NCBI GenBank assembly: GCA_041743105.1
Contig: JBGTNI010000010.1
Coordinates: 1 to 64,000, forward strand
DNA from: QHCE01 sp041743105
Lineage (GTDB): Bacteria; Actinomycetota; Actinomycetes; Mycobacteriales; QHCE01
Direction: 5' to 3'
DNA: 64,000 nucleotides
Part shown: in pieces, positions 34,836 to 43,937 of the stretch
Position numbering within the stretch: the first letter of the stretch is position 1
Layout: each line of letters begins with the position of its first letter
Position numbers and translations under genes: made by a program
Notes under the pieces: model-generated
Databases searched by the model: none
Seen by the model: the letters and a program-made list of their open reading frames with translations, nothing else
What the model was told of the DNA's origin: nothing

Positions 34836-35626
34836 CAGGCTTACTCCGCAGCGAACATCTCAAAATCACCACCACCAAGGTCTGGTGGGTCATGCTGCTC
34901 GGGCTGCTGGGGATCCTTGCGCTTGCGCTGCTTATCAATGGTGTCATCACCGCCAGCGAACTCGACAATGACTTCAGCGACCAGTCGTTAAACCAGTTAG
35001 CTTCCAGCCTCTACACCTCCGGCCAATATTTCGGAGTACTGTTCGCGGCCATCTTGGGCACACTGCTGATCACCAATGAATTCCGCCACCAGACGGCCAC
35101 ATCGACCTTCCTGGCCACACCCAGACGGATAGATGTCGTGGTCGCCAAGTTCGTGGTTGCGGTGGGCTGGGGAGTCCTCTACGGCCTGATCTGCACTGTG
35201 ATCGCTATACCGGTCGGCGCGGCCATTCTCAGTGGTCAAGGCGAGGAATCGGCCCTAGGAGAGGGTGCCGTACTCAAGGCGATTCTGCTCAACTTGTTGG
35301 CATTTGGGGTCTGGGCGATATTGGGAATCGGCATCGGCACTCTGTTACAGAATCAAGTCGGCGCCGTAGTCACACTCATCGTGGCGTACTTTGGCACGCA
35401 GGTCGTCGGCGCGCTGTTGTCTGGTTTAGGAGAGGCGTGGGATCTGAGTTGGCTCGCTGGGGTGTATTACTACCTGCCCTATGGCGCTACCCAGGTGATG
35501 ACAAGCGCGGACCAGATCGCAGACAACGCTCCGGCCTGGTGGGGCGGCATGCTCATGGTGCTGCTCTACGGCGCGGTAGCCGCGTTCTTGGGAAGCTGGC
35601 TCACCGCCAAACGGGACATCACCTAG
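34832..35626 (+). CDS. ABC-2-type permease
   Basis: A 264-residue partner of the preceding ATPase with six hydrophobic segments. The first helix follows the start MTGLLRSEHLKITTTKVWWV. The segment LLITNEFRHQTATSTFLATP is a well-known ABC-2 coupling motif. It uses ATG 34832, overlapping the ATPase stop. Its TAG stop (35624-35626) shares its TA with the left boundary of a MITE-like element. Confidence 0.92.
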   Translation: MTGLLRSEHLKITTTKVWWVMLLGLLGILALALLINGVITASELDNDFSDQSLNQLASSLYTSGQYFGVLFAAILGTLLITNEFRHQTATSTFLATPRRIDVVVAKFVVAVGWGVLYGLICTVIAIPVGAAILSGQGEESALGEGAVLKAILLNLLAFGVWAILGIGIGTLLQNQVGAVVTLIVAYFGTQVVGALLSGLGEAWDLSWLAGVYYYLPYGATQVMTSADQIADNAPAWWGGMLMVLLYGAVAAFLGSWLTAKRDIT

Positions 35627-35737
35627 GCCACCACCAATAGGTTGCTGCCGTCGTTCCAACGTTTGAGCCGCCTTGCTCTACTCTACGCACGCGGCGGCTC
35701 CTGCGGCCTAGGCAGCAACCTATTGGACGGCGCCCTA
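35624..35737. mobile_element. MITE-like element B3 after the ABC permease, starting in its stop codon
   Basis: TA-bounded (35624-35625 and 35736-35737). The inner terminal repeats CCAATAGGTTGCTGCC (35634-35649) and its exact complement (35711-35726) are perfect over 16 bp; the outer ten bases (GGCCACCA and GGGCGCCGT) are similar. The left TA belongs to the permease TAG stop. The interior is homologous to the element at 24296-24410. It lies 62 bp upstream of kgd. Confidence 0.75.
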
Positions 35738-35799
35738 ACGCCATAACAATCGCCATCACCCGACGCACGGCGTCTGCTACGGCCCAGTAACCTAGAAGC

Positions 35800-38700
35800 G
35801 TGGCTACGACAACCGCTTCTTCGCACGAATCCAACACCACAAGCAACGAAAATGCAGGCCCATCCATCGCCGCAGAATTCGGTGCAAATGAGTGGATCGT
35901 CGACGAGATGTACCAGCAGTACCGCGAAGATCCAACCAGCGTCAATGCCGCTTGGCACGAGTTTTTCGCTGACTACACCCCTGGCGCCGAGCTTGCGGCC
36001 GCAACGGGGCAGGTCGTACCGGCCGCCCCCGCGATAAACCCAGCTCTAGAGGACACGTCGGCCTACACGCCAGCGACAGCCGCCAATGCCTCTCAAGCTA
36101 TTACGATGACCACCGCTGAGCAAAGCTCGCGGACTAATGCCGCGATACAGCAGGCACCGGCGGCTGCTTCCGCACCCAAGGCCAAGCCACCGACACCAGC
36201 GCCGGCTACAGATGCCAACGTCACCCCATTACGCGGCGCGGCGGCCCGGATCGTGGCCAACATGGATGCCTCGCTAGCGGTACCCACCGCTACCAGTGTT
36301 CGCGCTGTTCCGGCCAAACTGATAGCCGACAACCGCATCGTGATCAACAACCACCTGATGCGGGGGCGAGGCGGCAAGGTGAGCTTCACTCACCTCATTG
36401 GTTACGCACTGGTGAAGGCACTGGCCGATTACCCCGAGATGAACCAGTCGTTCACCACCGACGATGGAAAACCAGCGCTGTCGACCCCGGAGCACGTCAA
36501 CCTCGGGCTTGCCATCGACCTGACCACGTCGAAGTCTCGATCGCTGGTCGTGGTGAGCATCAAAGGCGCCGACACGATGGACTTCGCCCAGTTCCTGGCC
36601 GCCTACGAGGAGCTGGTACGTAAGGCTCGGGCCGGAAAACTGGGCGCCGACGACTTTGCCGGCACCACCATCAGCCTGACCAACCCCGGAACGCTGGGCA
36701 CGGTGCACTCTGTACCGCGCTTGATGCAAGGCCAGGGCGCCATCATCGGCGTGGGAGCCATAGAGTATCCCGCCGAGTACTCCGGGATGTCGGAAGAGGC
36801 CATCAACGATCTAGGGATCAGCAAGACCATCACCCTGACTTCCACGTATGACCATCGGATCATCCAGGGTGCCCAATCGGGTGAATTCCTTAAGCGGATG
36901 CATGAACTACTGCTCGGTGCCGACGGTTTCTACGATGAGGTCTTCGCCGCGCTGCGCGTGCCCTACGAGCCGGTGAAATGGGTACGTGACGTTTCGGTCG
37001 ACAGCGCGAACGGGAGCGTCGACAAGAACGCGCGAATTCTGGAACTGATCAACGCTTACCGCGTCGGTGGTCACTTCATAGCCGACACCGACCCACTGGA
37101 GTATCGCCAGCGCCGCCACCCAGACCTCGACATCTTGCAGCACGGACTCACGCTCTGGGATTTGGAACGCACTTTCAGCGTCGGCGGTTTCGCCGGCAAG
37201 GATCGCATGAAGCTTCGCGACATCCTGGGAGTGCTCCGTAGCTCCTACTGTCGTCGCATCGGTGTGGAGTACATGCACATCAGCGCACCGGAAGAGCGGG
37301 AGTGGATCCAGCAACGGGTAGAGGTGGCGCACGACAAACCCGAGCCGGAGAAGCAGAAACAGATTCTGGCCAAACTTAACGCGGCCGAGGCTTTCGAGAC
37401 TTTTTTGCAGACCAAATTCGTTGGACAGAAGCGCTTCTCACTCGAAGGCGGCGAGTCGGTGATTCCGCTGCTGGACGAGGTGATTCAAGCAGCGGCCGCG
37501 CAGAACCTCGACGAGGTGGTCATCGGCATGGCGCACCGTGGCCGGCTCAACGTGGCCACCAACGTCCTGAGTAAACCGTATGAGGCGGTCTTCGGCGAGT
37601 TCGAGGGGAACATCGATCCCAGCACCATGCACGGCTCCGGTGATGTCAAATACCACCTGGGCACCGAAGCCAAAGTCGCGACACCGGATGGCAAACACAC
37701 CATCGCGGTGAGCCTGACCAGTAACCCCAGCCACCTGGAGGCCGTGAACCCGGTCGTGGAAGGCATCGTACGCGCCAAGCAAGAGCTGCTGAAAAAGGGA
37801 GAGTTTGCGTACACGGTGCTTTCGCTGCTGGTGCACGGCGACGCGGCCTTCGCAGGGCAGGGTGTGGTCGCGGAGACACTGAACCTGTCCCAGCTGCGCG
37901 GGTATCGCACCGGCGGCACAGTGCACGTGGTGATCAACAACCAAGTCGGTTTCACCACAGCGCCGGAAGACACCCGGTCCTCGCTGTATTGCACCGACGT
38001 CGCTCGCATGGTGCAGGCCCCGATCTTTCACGTCAACGGCGACGATCCCGAGGCGTGCGTCCGAGTAGCGCAGCTGGCGTTCGACTACCGTCAGGCGTTC
38101 CACAAAGACGTCGTGATCGACATGGTGTGCTACCGGCTTCGCGGTCATAACGAGGGCGACGACCCCTCTATGACCAACCCGGACATGTACGCGATCATCG
38201 ACACCAAGCGCCGCGTCCGCAAGCTCTACACTGAGGCGCTGATCGGGCGCGGCGACATCACCGTGGAAGAAGCCGAGGCTGCGCTCCGGGACTTCCAAGA
38301 ACGACTTGAGCACGCCTTCCGGGCTACCAAAGACACCCGTGCGGTGCCGACTCCCGTTGCTAAGCCCGCATTACCGGCACACGGCGACAAGGTGGAAACC
38401 GCGGTAAGCGCCGACGTGCTGCGCCGGATCGGCGACTCGCAAGTACAGTGGCCGGCAGGCTTCATGCCGCACCCCCGGCTGGCACCACTGATGGAAAAAC
38501 GCCAGCAGGCGGCCATCGAAGGCCCCATCGACTGGGGCTTGGGAGAAACTCTCGCTTTCGGTTCGCTACTGCTCGAGGGGAGGTCAGTCCGGCTTTCGGG
38601 CCAGGACAGCCGCAGGGGTACTTTCGTGCAGCGACACTGCGTACTAGTCGACCACGCCAACGGCACGGAGTACGTCCCGCTGGCTAATCTCGCACCCGAT

Positions 38701-39567
38701 CAAGCTCGTTTCGGCGCGTACGATTCGCTGTTGAGTGAGTTTGCCGCCATGGGCTTCGAGTATGGCTACTCCCTGGCCCATCCCGACGCTCTGGTGATGT
38801 GGGAGGCGCAGTTCGGCGACTTCGCCAACGGGGCCCAATCGATCGTGGACGAGTTCATATCCGCCGGCGAGGTGAAGTGGGGTCAGCAGTCTGGCGTGGT
38901 ACTGCTACTGCCGCACGGTTATGAGGGACAGGGTCCTGACCACTCGTCTGGCCGGATAGAACGCTTCCTGCAACTGTGCGCCCAAGACAACATGACGGTG
39001 GCAAACTGCACCACGCCCGCTAGTTATTTTCACCTGCTACGCCGGCAGACATTGCGTAGCGAGCACCGTCCGCTGGTGGTGTTCACACCGAAGTCACTGT
39101 TGCGGCACAAGCAGGCGGTATCGGCCGTGGAGGACTTCACCTCGGGCAGCTTCCAGCCGGTGCTGTCCGACCCCGGAATAGGTGGCTCGCCGCTGAATCC
39201 TGCCGAGGTGAGACGCGTGCTGCTGTGTTCCGGAAAGGTCTACTACGACTTGCTGGCACGACGCCATGAGCAGCAGATCGGCCACACCGCGATCCTGCGA
39301 CTGGAGCAGCTCTATCCGGTACCAGTGGAGGAAGTACGAACCGCACTGGCACAGTATCCGAATGCCATCGATCACACCTGGGTGCAAGAGGAACCGGCAA
39401 ACCAGGGCGCGTGGAGTTTCATGGCGCTGAACCTGTTGGAGCACCTGGAAGGCGTGCAGCTGCGGCGCATCTCACGTCGCGCCGGCGCGAGCCCGGCCAC
39501 CGGATCGTCGAAGGCGCACCAGTTGGAGCAAACCGCACTGGTCGAGGCGGCGCTACCGAAGGGCTAG
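35800..39567 (+). CDS. kgd: Multifunctional 2-oxoglutarate metabolism enzyme (Kgd: E2-like / E1o)
   Basis: A 1255-residue enzyme of the actinobacterial type. Residues about 27-48 are the E1 N-terminal region (NEWIVDEMYQQYREDPTSVN), then an Ala/Pro-rich linker. At about 150-380 comes an acyltransferase (E2-like) domain ending in STYDHRIIQGAQSGEFL. The thiamin-diphosphate dehydrogenase follows, with VVIGMAHRGRLNVATNVLSK and LLVHGDAAFAGQGVVAETLN. It decarboxylates 2-oxoglutarate, yielding succinic semialdehyde, 2-hydroxy-3-oxoadipate, or succinyl-CoA within the ODH complex. Activity in mycobacteria is controlled by GarA, a target of Ser/Thr kinases. GTG 35800; M. tuberculosis Kgd is about 1230 residues. 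Confidence 0.97.
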   Translation: MATTTASSHESNTTSNENAGPSIAAEFGANEWIVDEMYQQYREDPTSVNAAWHEFFADYTPGAELAAATGQVVPAAPAINPALEDTSAYTPATAANASQAITMTTAEQSSRTNAAIQQAPAAASAPKAKPPTPAPATDANVTPLRGAAARIVANMDASLAVPTATSVRAVPAKLIADNRIVINNHLMRGRGGKVSFTHLIGYALVKALADYPEMNQSFTTDDGKPALSTPEHVNLGLAIDLTTSKSRSLVVVSIKGADTMDFAQFLAAYEELVRKARAGKLGADDFAGTTISLTNPGTLGTVHSVPRLMQGQGAIIGVGAIEYPAEYSGMSEEAINDLGISKTITLTSTYDHRIIQGAQSGEFLKRMHELLLGADGFYDEVFAALRVPYEPVKWVRDVSVDSANGSVDKNARILELINAYRVGGHFIADTDPLEYRQRRHPDLDILQHGLTLWDLERTFSVGGFAGKDRMKLRDILGVLRSSYCRRIGVEYMHISAPEEREWIQQRVEVAHDKPEPEKQKQILAKLNAAEAFETFLQTKFVGQKRFSLEGGESVIPLLDEVIQAAAAQNLDEVVIGMAHRGRLNVATNVLSKPYEAVFGEFEGNIDPSTMHGSGDVKYHLGTEAKVATPDGKHTIAVSLTSNPSHLEAVNPVVEGIVRAKQELLKKGEFAYTVLSLLVHGDAAFAGQGVVAETLNLSQLRGYRTGGTVHVVINNQVGFTTAPEDTRSSLYCTDVARMVQAPIFHVNGDDPEACVRVAQLAFDYRQAFHKDVVIDMVCYRLRGHNEGDDPSMTNPDMYAIIDTKRRVRKLYTEALIGRGDITVEEAEAALRDFQERLEHAFRATKDTRAVPTPVAKPALPAHGDKVETAVSADVLRRIGDSQVQWPAGFMPHPRLAPLMEKRQQAAIEGPIDWGLGETLAFGSLLLEGRSVRLSGQDSRRGTFVQRHCVLVDHANGTEYVPLANLAPDQARFGAYDSLLSEFAAMGFEYGYSLAHPDALVMWEAQFGDFANGAQSIVDEFISAGEVKWGQQSGVVLLLPHGYEGQGPDHSSGRIERFLQLCAQDNMTVANCTTPASYFHLLRRQTLRSEHRPLVVFTPKSLLRHKQAVSAVEDFTSGSFQPVLSDPGIGGSPLNPAEVRRVLLCSGKVYYDLLARRHEQQIGHTAILRLEQLYPVPVEEVRTALAQYPNAIDHTWVQEEPANQGAWSFMALNLLEHLEGVQLRRISRRAGASPATGSSKAHQLEQTALVEAALPKG

Positions 39568-39962
39568 GGTAGCTTCTTGGGGCCAGATTGATTCCCAGTC
39601 CCACCAGTCCCACCGGGACCCTGGATCATTCCAGGTTTGCCGTTCGCCGGATCTTTTCCTCCAGAGGGACGCCGACGCATAAGGCGACCAGCTTTGGCGG
39701 CAAGCGGAAACGCTACTAGGTCATAAATTCCGCGTAGGTCATTCCCAACACGCCGCGACAACGGTGTACCAATAACTTTCGCTTCAGCGGTTCGCATGCG
39801 CAAAATTTGCCGGATCGCTGAGGTTTCCGGCTCCTGATCGGGAAATAGATCGTCTTGGATTCGGATGATTTCATCAGCCAATTTAAGTAATTCTTCACCA
39901 CTTCCTACCACGCTTGGACGGTAGCGCTGCCTATTACCCAAGGATTCATAGTGTAATACCAT
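39564..39962 (-). CDS. Unrecognised protein in a small AT-richer island
   Basis: A 132-residue protein, MVLHYESLGNRQRYRPSVVG at ATG 39962, containing EELLKLADEIIRIQDDLFPD and a C-terminal Gly/Pro-rich tail (PGGTGGTGNQSGPKK). Reading from ATG 39989 would add nine residues. A perfect inverted repeat spans the ATG 39962 start. Base composition is visibly lower in GC than that of kgd, suggesting recent acquisition. I recognise no domain. It is preceded by a co-directional unknown gene, 10 bp upstream. Confidence 0.55.
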   Translation of the reverse strand: MVLHYESLGNRQRYRPSVVGSGEELLKLADEIIRIQDDLFPDQEPETSAIRQILRMRTAEAKVIGTPLSRRVGNDLRGIYDLVAFPLAAKAGRLMRRRPSGGKDPANGKPGMIQGPGGTGGTGNQSGPKKLP

Positions 39963-39971
39963 TACACTATG
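39947..39971. promoter_or_regulatory. Perfect 11-bp inverted repeat over a start codon (possible operator)
   Basis: catagtgtaat (39947-39957) and attacactatg (39961-39971) flank acc. On the minus strand the central ATG is the likely start of the 132-residue gene. Such a dyad over a start suits a repressor site or an RNA hairpin blocking initiation. Confidence 0.45.
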
Positions 39972-39972
39972 T

Positions 39973-40311
39973 TCATTCAAGCCCTCCATGCCGCCGTAAA
40001 GGTGGCTTTTCAGAAGATCTGGGAACGATGCGGCTTCCAGGAGCTGCGAGTTCTCCAGTATCTGCTCTCCCAGCCCTTATGGACTCAATGTAGTCCCGAA
40101 AAGCTTCCCTAAGAGGGCCTGGAACAGGGAGCTCTGTTTCTGTCAGGCTATGTGCGGCCGCGAGATATTTTTCTGCTGCATCTTGTTTAAATGCTCTAAT
40201 TGCCTGTAATTGAGCTCCTCTACGCGACTTATCCCCATAAAATTTTAACAAGGTAGTCTCACAAACGTAGATTTTAATTACAGGCGCAACAAGTTTTCGC
40301 TTGAGATGCAA
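39973..40311 (-). CDS. Unrecognised protein, first gene of the AT-richer pair
   Basis: A 112-residue protein starting MHLKRKLVAPVIKIYVCETT. A helical, charged middle (YGDKSRRGAQLQAIRAFKQD) is followed by REAFRDYIESIRAGRADTGE. No family is recognised. Its base composition is AT-richer than that of its neighbours and it is inserted between kgd and a dehydrogenase gene that otherwise resemble core genes. It is probably cotranscribed with the following 132-residue gene. A regulator plus effector pair, or a toxin-antitoxin pair, are possible but unsupported. Confidence 0.5.
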   Translation of the reverse strand: MHLKRKLVAPVIKIYVCETTLLKFYGDKSRRGAQLQAIRAFKQDAAEKYLAAAHSLTETELPVPGPLREAFRDYIESIRAGRADTGELAAPGSRIVPRSSEKPPLRRHGGLE

Positions 40312-40365
40312 AGCATCTTTAGCAGAGAAAACTCGACTGCGCTGCGTAAATCGAACTTCTCGATC

Positions 40366-41367
40366 TCACGGTGCGTGGTCGAGCACGACCTTGCCGAATG
40401 TTTTGCCCGACGCCAGCCGGGCGAAAGCCCGCGCGGCGTCGCCGAACGGATGGATGCTATCGATCAGGGGTCTGACATCGCTACGAGCCAGCAGATCCAG
40501 CAGGCCGCGCAGCTCCTGCCGGGTGCCCATCGTGGAGCCGAGGACCTCTAACTGCCGATAGAAAACCCGACGAAGATCCAGAGTAGGCAGGTGCCCCGAG
40601 GTCGCACCGGAGACGACCAATCGACCACCGGGTACCAGACATTTCAACGAGTGGGCGATGGTCGCCGCTCCGACGGTGTCGACGACCACATCGACTCGCT
40701 CGGGAGCTCTGTCCCCAGGTTCGAGCGCCACCGCACCCAACTCGATAGCCCGCTGCCGCTTGAGCGGGCTTCGACTGGTGACGTAGACCCGGGCGCCCAG
40801 CGCACGTCCGATCAGCAGCGCCGCGGTCGCCACCCCTCCCCCAGCTCCTTGAATGAGAACACTGTCGTCGCGACCGAGCCGCCCTTTGGTGGTGAGCATG
40901 CGGTATGCCGTGAGCCACGCCGTCGGCAGGCATGCCGCCTCGACGAAGGACAGTTCGGGAGGCTTGGGGAGCAGATTGCCGGCGGGAACCAAGACCCAGT
41001 TGGCGAGCGTGCCCGGATACTTCTCTGACAGCAATGAGCGATCAGGAGCAAACAGCGGATCGCAATCTCCGGCAACGCCGTCCGTCGCGTTCTCGGACAC
41101 GTCCCCGATCACGGCGTGAACCACGACCTCGTTGCCACGTTCATCCACACCGGCGGCGTCGGTTCCCAACGTCATCGGGAGCTGTTCGCGGCGAAGCCCC
41201 ACGCCACGCAGCGACCACAGGTCATGATGGTTGAGCGCGCTGGCGCGTACAAGTACCCGCTCCCAGCCCGGTGGAACCGCCGGTTCGGCTAGCACACCGA
41301 CTTGCAGCCCCGCCAGAGGCTCTGTGTCAGATTGGGTAGCTGCGTAAGCCGCGATGTAGTCAGACAT
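40366..41367 (-). CDS. Zinc-binding-type medium-chain dehydrogenase/reductase
   Basis: A 333-residue MDR enzyme. The N-terminal GroES-like domain has RASALNHHDLWSLRGVG and TLGTDAAGVDERGNEV. The cofactor domain has the motif VLIQGAGGGVATAALLIGRA with VYVTSRSPLKRQRAIELGAV. The structural-zinc Cys cluster is absent. It resembles quinone reductase/alcohol dehydrogenase-like proteins of actinobacteria; substrate unknown. Confidence 0.9.
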   Translation of the reverse strand: MSDYIAAYAATQSDTEPLAGLQVGVLAEPAVPPGWERVLVRASALNHHDLWSLRGVGLRREQLPMTLGTDAAGVDERGNEVVVHAVIGDVSENATDGVAGDCDPLFAPDRSLLSEKYPGTLANWVLVPAGNLLPKPPELSFVEAACLPTAWLTAYRMLTTKGRLGRDDSVLIQGAGGGVATAALLIGRALGARVYVTSRSPLKRQRAIELGAVALEPGDRAPERVDVVVDTVGAATIAHSLKCLVPGGRLVVSGATSGHLPTLDLRRVFYRQLEVLGSTMGTRQELRGLLDLLARSDVRPLIDSIHPFGDAARAFARLASGKTFGKVVLDHAP

Positions 41368-41388
41368 AGGTGCATCGGGAGAGCATTG

Positions 41389-41940
41389 CTAGGTCACCAG
41401 CCGGTCGGGGCAGACTGTAACCGGGAACGGACGCCGCATCTCTACCCGTTGCGCGCCGGTCGCGCCGGCGGCTTCGACATAGCCGCCGTCCACCAGATCC
41501 CACGCCCACAGCTGCGACATAGTGGGATCGAAAATCCAGTAGGAACCGACACCCACATCCTCATACAGTGAGCGTTTCAGCATGAAATCCCGACTCCGGC
41601 TGCTGGGCGAAAGCACCTCAATGGCCAGCAGCGGCGGCGAGGTAACGTTCTTGGCCGTAGCCGCCGGCCGCGGAATGACCAACACGTCGGGCTGTACGGA
41701 GTTGCGAACGTCGGGCTGAAAGTCCACCGGTGCCACAAACGTTTCCAGCTCCGGCGGACACGCCCGGCGGAGCAGCACTAGAAACTCGGCTACTGCCCGC
41801 TGGTGCAGCAGAGCTGGGGCAGGGCTCACGATGAGTACCCCATCGATGAGTTCATATCGCTGTCCGTCGTCGGGCAGGTCTTCCAGATCGGCCACGGTCC
41901 AGTCGTGTTTCTCACGCGGCATCACAGTCATAGCTGACAT
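41389..41940 (-). CDS. Uma2-family putative restriction-endonuclease-fold protein
   Basis: A 183-residue DUF820/Uma2 protein. Typical features: WTVADLEDLPDDGQRYELID followed by GVLIVSPAP, then VQPDVLVIPRP and LLAIEVLSPSSRSRDFMLKR, where the Asp and Glu-x-Lys-like residues form a PD-(D/E)xK core. Families of this kind are numerous in Actinobacteria, Cyanobacteria and Chloroflexi; the function is unknown. ATG 41940 follows gaggga. It lies 21 bp upstream of the dehydrogenase gene and is transcribed with it. Confidence 0.85.
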   Translation of the reverse strand: MSAMTVMPREKHDWTVADLEDLPDDGQRYELIDGVLIVSPAPALLHQRAVAEFLVLLRRACPPELETFVAPVDFQPDVRNSVQPDVLVIPRPAATAKNVTSPPLLAIEVLSPSSRSRDFMLKRSLYEDVGVGSYWIFDPTMSQLWAWDLVDGGYVEAAGATGAQRVEMRRPFPVTVCPDRLVT

Positions 41941-42100
41941 CGTGCTCCCTCTCGCGTCCCATGTCACGAGCATGCCGGTACTAAAGAATCCGGCTAGTGC
42001 CGTCCACAGGCAACCGACTCTGCACCGAGTGTGACCATAGGGCCGATTTCGACGCGGAAACCCCGTTCCTGACGTCACGCTCAGTGCGCTGGTGGGTCGA

Positions 42101-43315
42101 TCAGACGGTTTTGGCAGCGGCCGCGACCGCGGCAGCCACGGCAGGCACCACTCGGGGGTCGAGAGCACTGGGTAGAATTCGATCCGCCGCGAGAGAGTCG
42201 GCAGCCACACCGGCCAGCGCGGTCGCCGCGGCGAGTTTCATCTCGGGCGTGATCTCACGAGCACCGGCGTCAAGCGCACCTTTGAAAACACCTGGGAAAG
42301 CCAGCACATTGTTGATCTGGTTGGGATAGTCGCTGCGGCCCGTTGCGACGATCGCCGCGTACCGATGCGCAAGCTCCGGCGCTACTTCGGGCTCGGGATT
42401 AGCCATCGCGAAAATGAAACCGCCCGGCACCATGCCTTCCAACGCGTCGGCGGGGACCTTCCCGCCCGAGACACCGATCAGTACATCCGCGCCGCGCAGC
42501 GCAGCCCCAATGGACCCGGTGGTTCCGGTGGCGTTAATGCGTCCGGCGAGCTCAGCCTTCACCGAGGTAAGGTCGGGCCGCGAGGGATGCAGCACGCCGC
42601 GTGAGTCCACCACCACGATGTCGCCGACGCCAGCCTCAGCGAGCATGTTCGCGACAGCGATTCCGGCGGCACCGGCACCTGCGATCACTACGCGCAGTGA
42701 AGCCAGTGTCCGGTCTGTGACTACGCAAGCGTTGCGCAGCGCGGCAAGGGTGACGATGGCGGTGCCGTGCTGGTCGTCGTGAAAAACCGGAATGTCGATC
42801 CGCTTGGACAGCTCGCGCTCGATAGCAAAGCAGCGAGGCGCGCTGATGTCTTCTAGATTGATGCCACCGAACGACGGCGCGAGTCGTGCGACCGTATCGA
42901 CGATTTCGTCGGGATCAGTGGTGTCCAAACACACGGGCACCGCGTCGATGTTGGCAAACCGTTTAAACAGGATGGCTTTGCCTTCCATCACCGGCATGGC
43001 GGCGCGGGGACCGATATTGCCAAGGCCGAGCACGGCACTGCCGTCAGTAACAACAGCCACGGTGCGCGCCGCCCAGGTGTAGTGGTCGAACGCCGAACGA
43101 TTCTGGGCGATCGCGGTGCAGACGCGCGCCACGCCCGGGGTGTACGCGCGTGAGAGGTCTGCCATGGTCTCCATGGGGACTGTCGGGACAATCGCCATCT
43201 TGCCGGCGACGTGGGCGTCGAATACCTCTGCGTCGGTGAGTCGGGGGGCAGGCAGGCCGCGCTCGGGCGCCGGAGAATCTACTGGGCTGGTAGTCGGAGA
43301 AGTTAATGACGACAT
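42101..43315 (-). CDS. NAD(P)-dependent malic enzyme
   Basis: A 404-residue malate dehydrogenase (decarboxylating) making pyruvate. The catalytic region shows SRAYTPGVARVC with ILFKRFANIDAVPVCLDTTD. The metal site is INLEDISAPRCFAIE and FHDDQHGTAIV, and the NAD(P) site is VIAGAGAAGIAVANMLAEAG. This is the short form lacking a phosphotransacetylase domain. ATG 43315 (MSSLTSPTTSPVDSP) is chosen; 57 bp separate it from the divergent anti-sigma gene. Cofactor preference cannot be read with certainty. Confidence 0.93.
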   Translation of the reverse strand: MSSLTSPTTSPVDSPAPERGLPAPRLTDAEVFDAHVAGKMAIVPTVPMETMADLSRAYTPGVARVCTAIAQNRSAFDHYTWAARTVAVVTDGSAVLGLGNIGPRAAMPVMEGKAILFKRFANIDAVPVCLDTTDPDEIVDTVARLAPSFGGINLEDISAPRCFAIERELSKRIDIPVFHDDQHGTAIVTLAALRNACVVTDRTLASLRVVIAGAGAAGIAVANMLAEAGVGDIVVVDSRGVLHPSRPDLTSVKAELAGRINATGTTGSIGAALRGADVLIGVSGGKVPADALEGMVPGGFIFAMANPEPEVAPELAHRYAAIVATGRSDYPNQINNVLAFPGVFKGALDAGAREITPEMKLAAATALAGVAADSLAADRILPSALDPRVVPAVAAAVAAAAKTV

Positions 43316-43372
43316 TCGTCGAGCGTACCCCGGCGTGAACTCAAAGCATCCTGAGCGTCGTAGAGTGCCCAT

Positions 43373-43780
43373 ATGAGCTCGCCACCGGGTGTCGATGCCG
43401 CCCAGACTGCCTCCCAGACCCGCGCCGAGACCGTGATCTTGACGCTGCCGGGCAGCGGTGCGTATCTGGCCATCCTGCGCACCACCACGGCCGGATTGGC
43501 CGCCCGTCTTGGCTTCGACCTCGACGCAATCGAGGACCTTCGCATTGCGGTCGATGAGGCGTGCACCCTGCTCCTGGACCAACCCGCGGCCGAGATCACG
43601 TGTCGCTTCTATCCAGACACCGACGGGATCGCGATCGAACTAGAGGCACCAAACACCGGCGGCCGGCAACGTTGGGCCGATACATTCGCCTGGCAGCTGC
43701 TTAGCTCCCTGGCGCAAGACGTCGCCGTGGTCGAGACATCTGACACGGTGGCCATCACACTACGCAAAAACTTTCAGTAG
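43373..43780 (+). CDS. RsbW-like anti-sigma factor (HATPase_c), orphan
   Basis: A 135-residue GHKL ATPase. The N-box IEDLRIAVDEACTLLLDQP is typical, preceded by ILTLPGSGAYLAILRTTTAG. It is homologous to mycobacterial UsfX/RsbW, which binds sigma F. Normally the next gene is sigF, but here a MITE-like element and an unrelated convergent membrane gene follow, so the partner sigma factor lies elsewhere or is lost. The G-box is poorly conserved (ELEAPNTGGRQRW), which hints at weak ATP binding. Confidence 0.88.
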   Translation: MSSPPGVDAAQTASQTRAETVILTLPGSGAYLAILRTTTAGLAARLGFDLDAIEDLRIAVDEACTLLLDQPAAEITCRFYPDTDGIAIELEAPNTGGRQRWADTFAWQLLSSLAQDVAVVETSDTVAITLRKNFQ

Positions 43781-43937
43781 TCGGTAGCGCATATCGCGGT
43801 TGGCGCGGCGATCCGCGGCGTTCTCGTCGTCGCGCATAGCCCACTATGCGTCTCCTCCTCGGCCTTGCGGCTCATCCACCCCATCCCGCGCTTCGCTCCC
43901 ACTCCAGGGGTAATGCTTCAACCCTTCTAGGCAACTA
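43778..43937. mobile_element. MITE-like element A3, diverged, between two convergent stop codons
   Basis: About 160 bp whose interior (gcgttctcgtcgtcgcgcat...ctcctcctcggccttgcgg) aligns with the elements at 44527 and 19022. The left TA lies in the TAG stop of the anti-sigma gene (43778-43780) and the right TA in the TAG stop (minus strand, 43935-43937) of the small membrane-protein gene. Tips GTCGGTAG and GTTGCCTAG agree only weakly, so the boundary is tentative. Confidence 0.45.
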
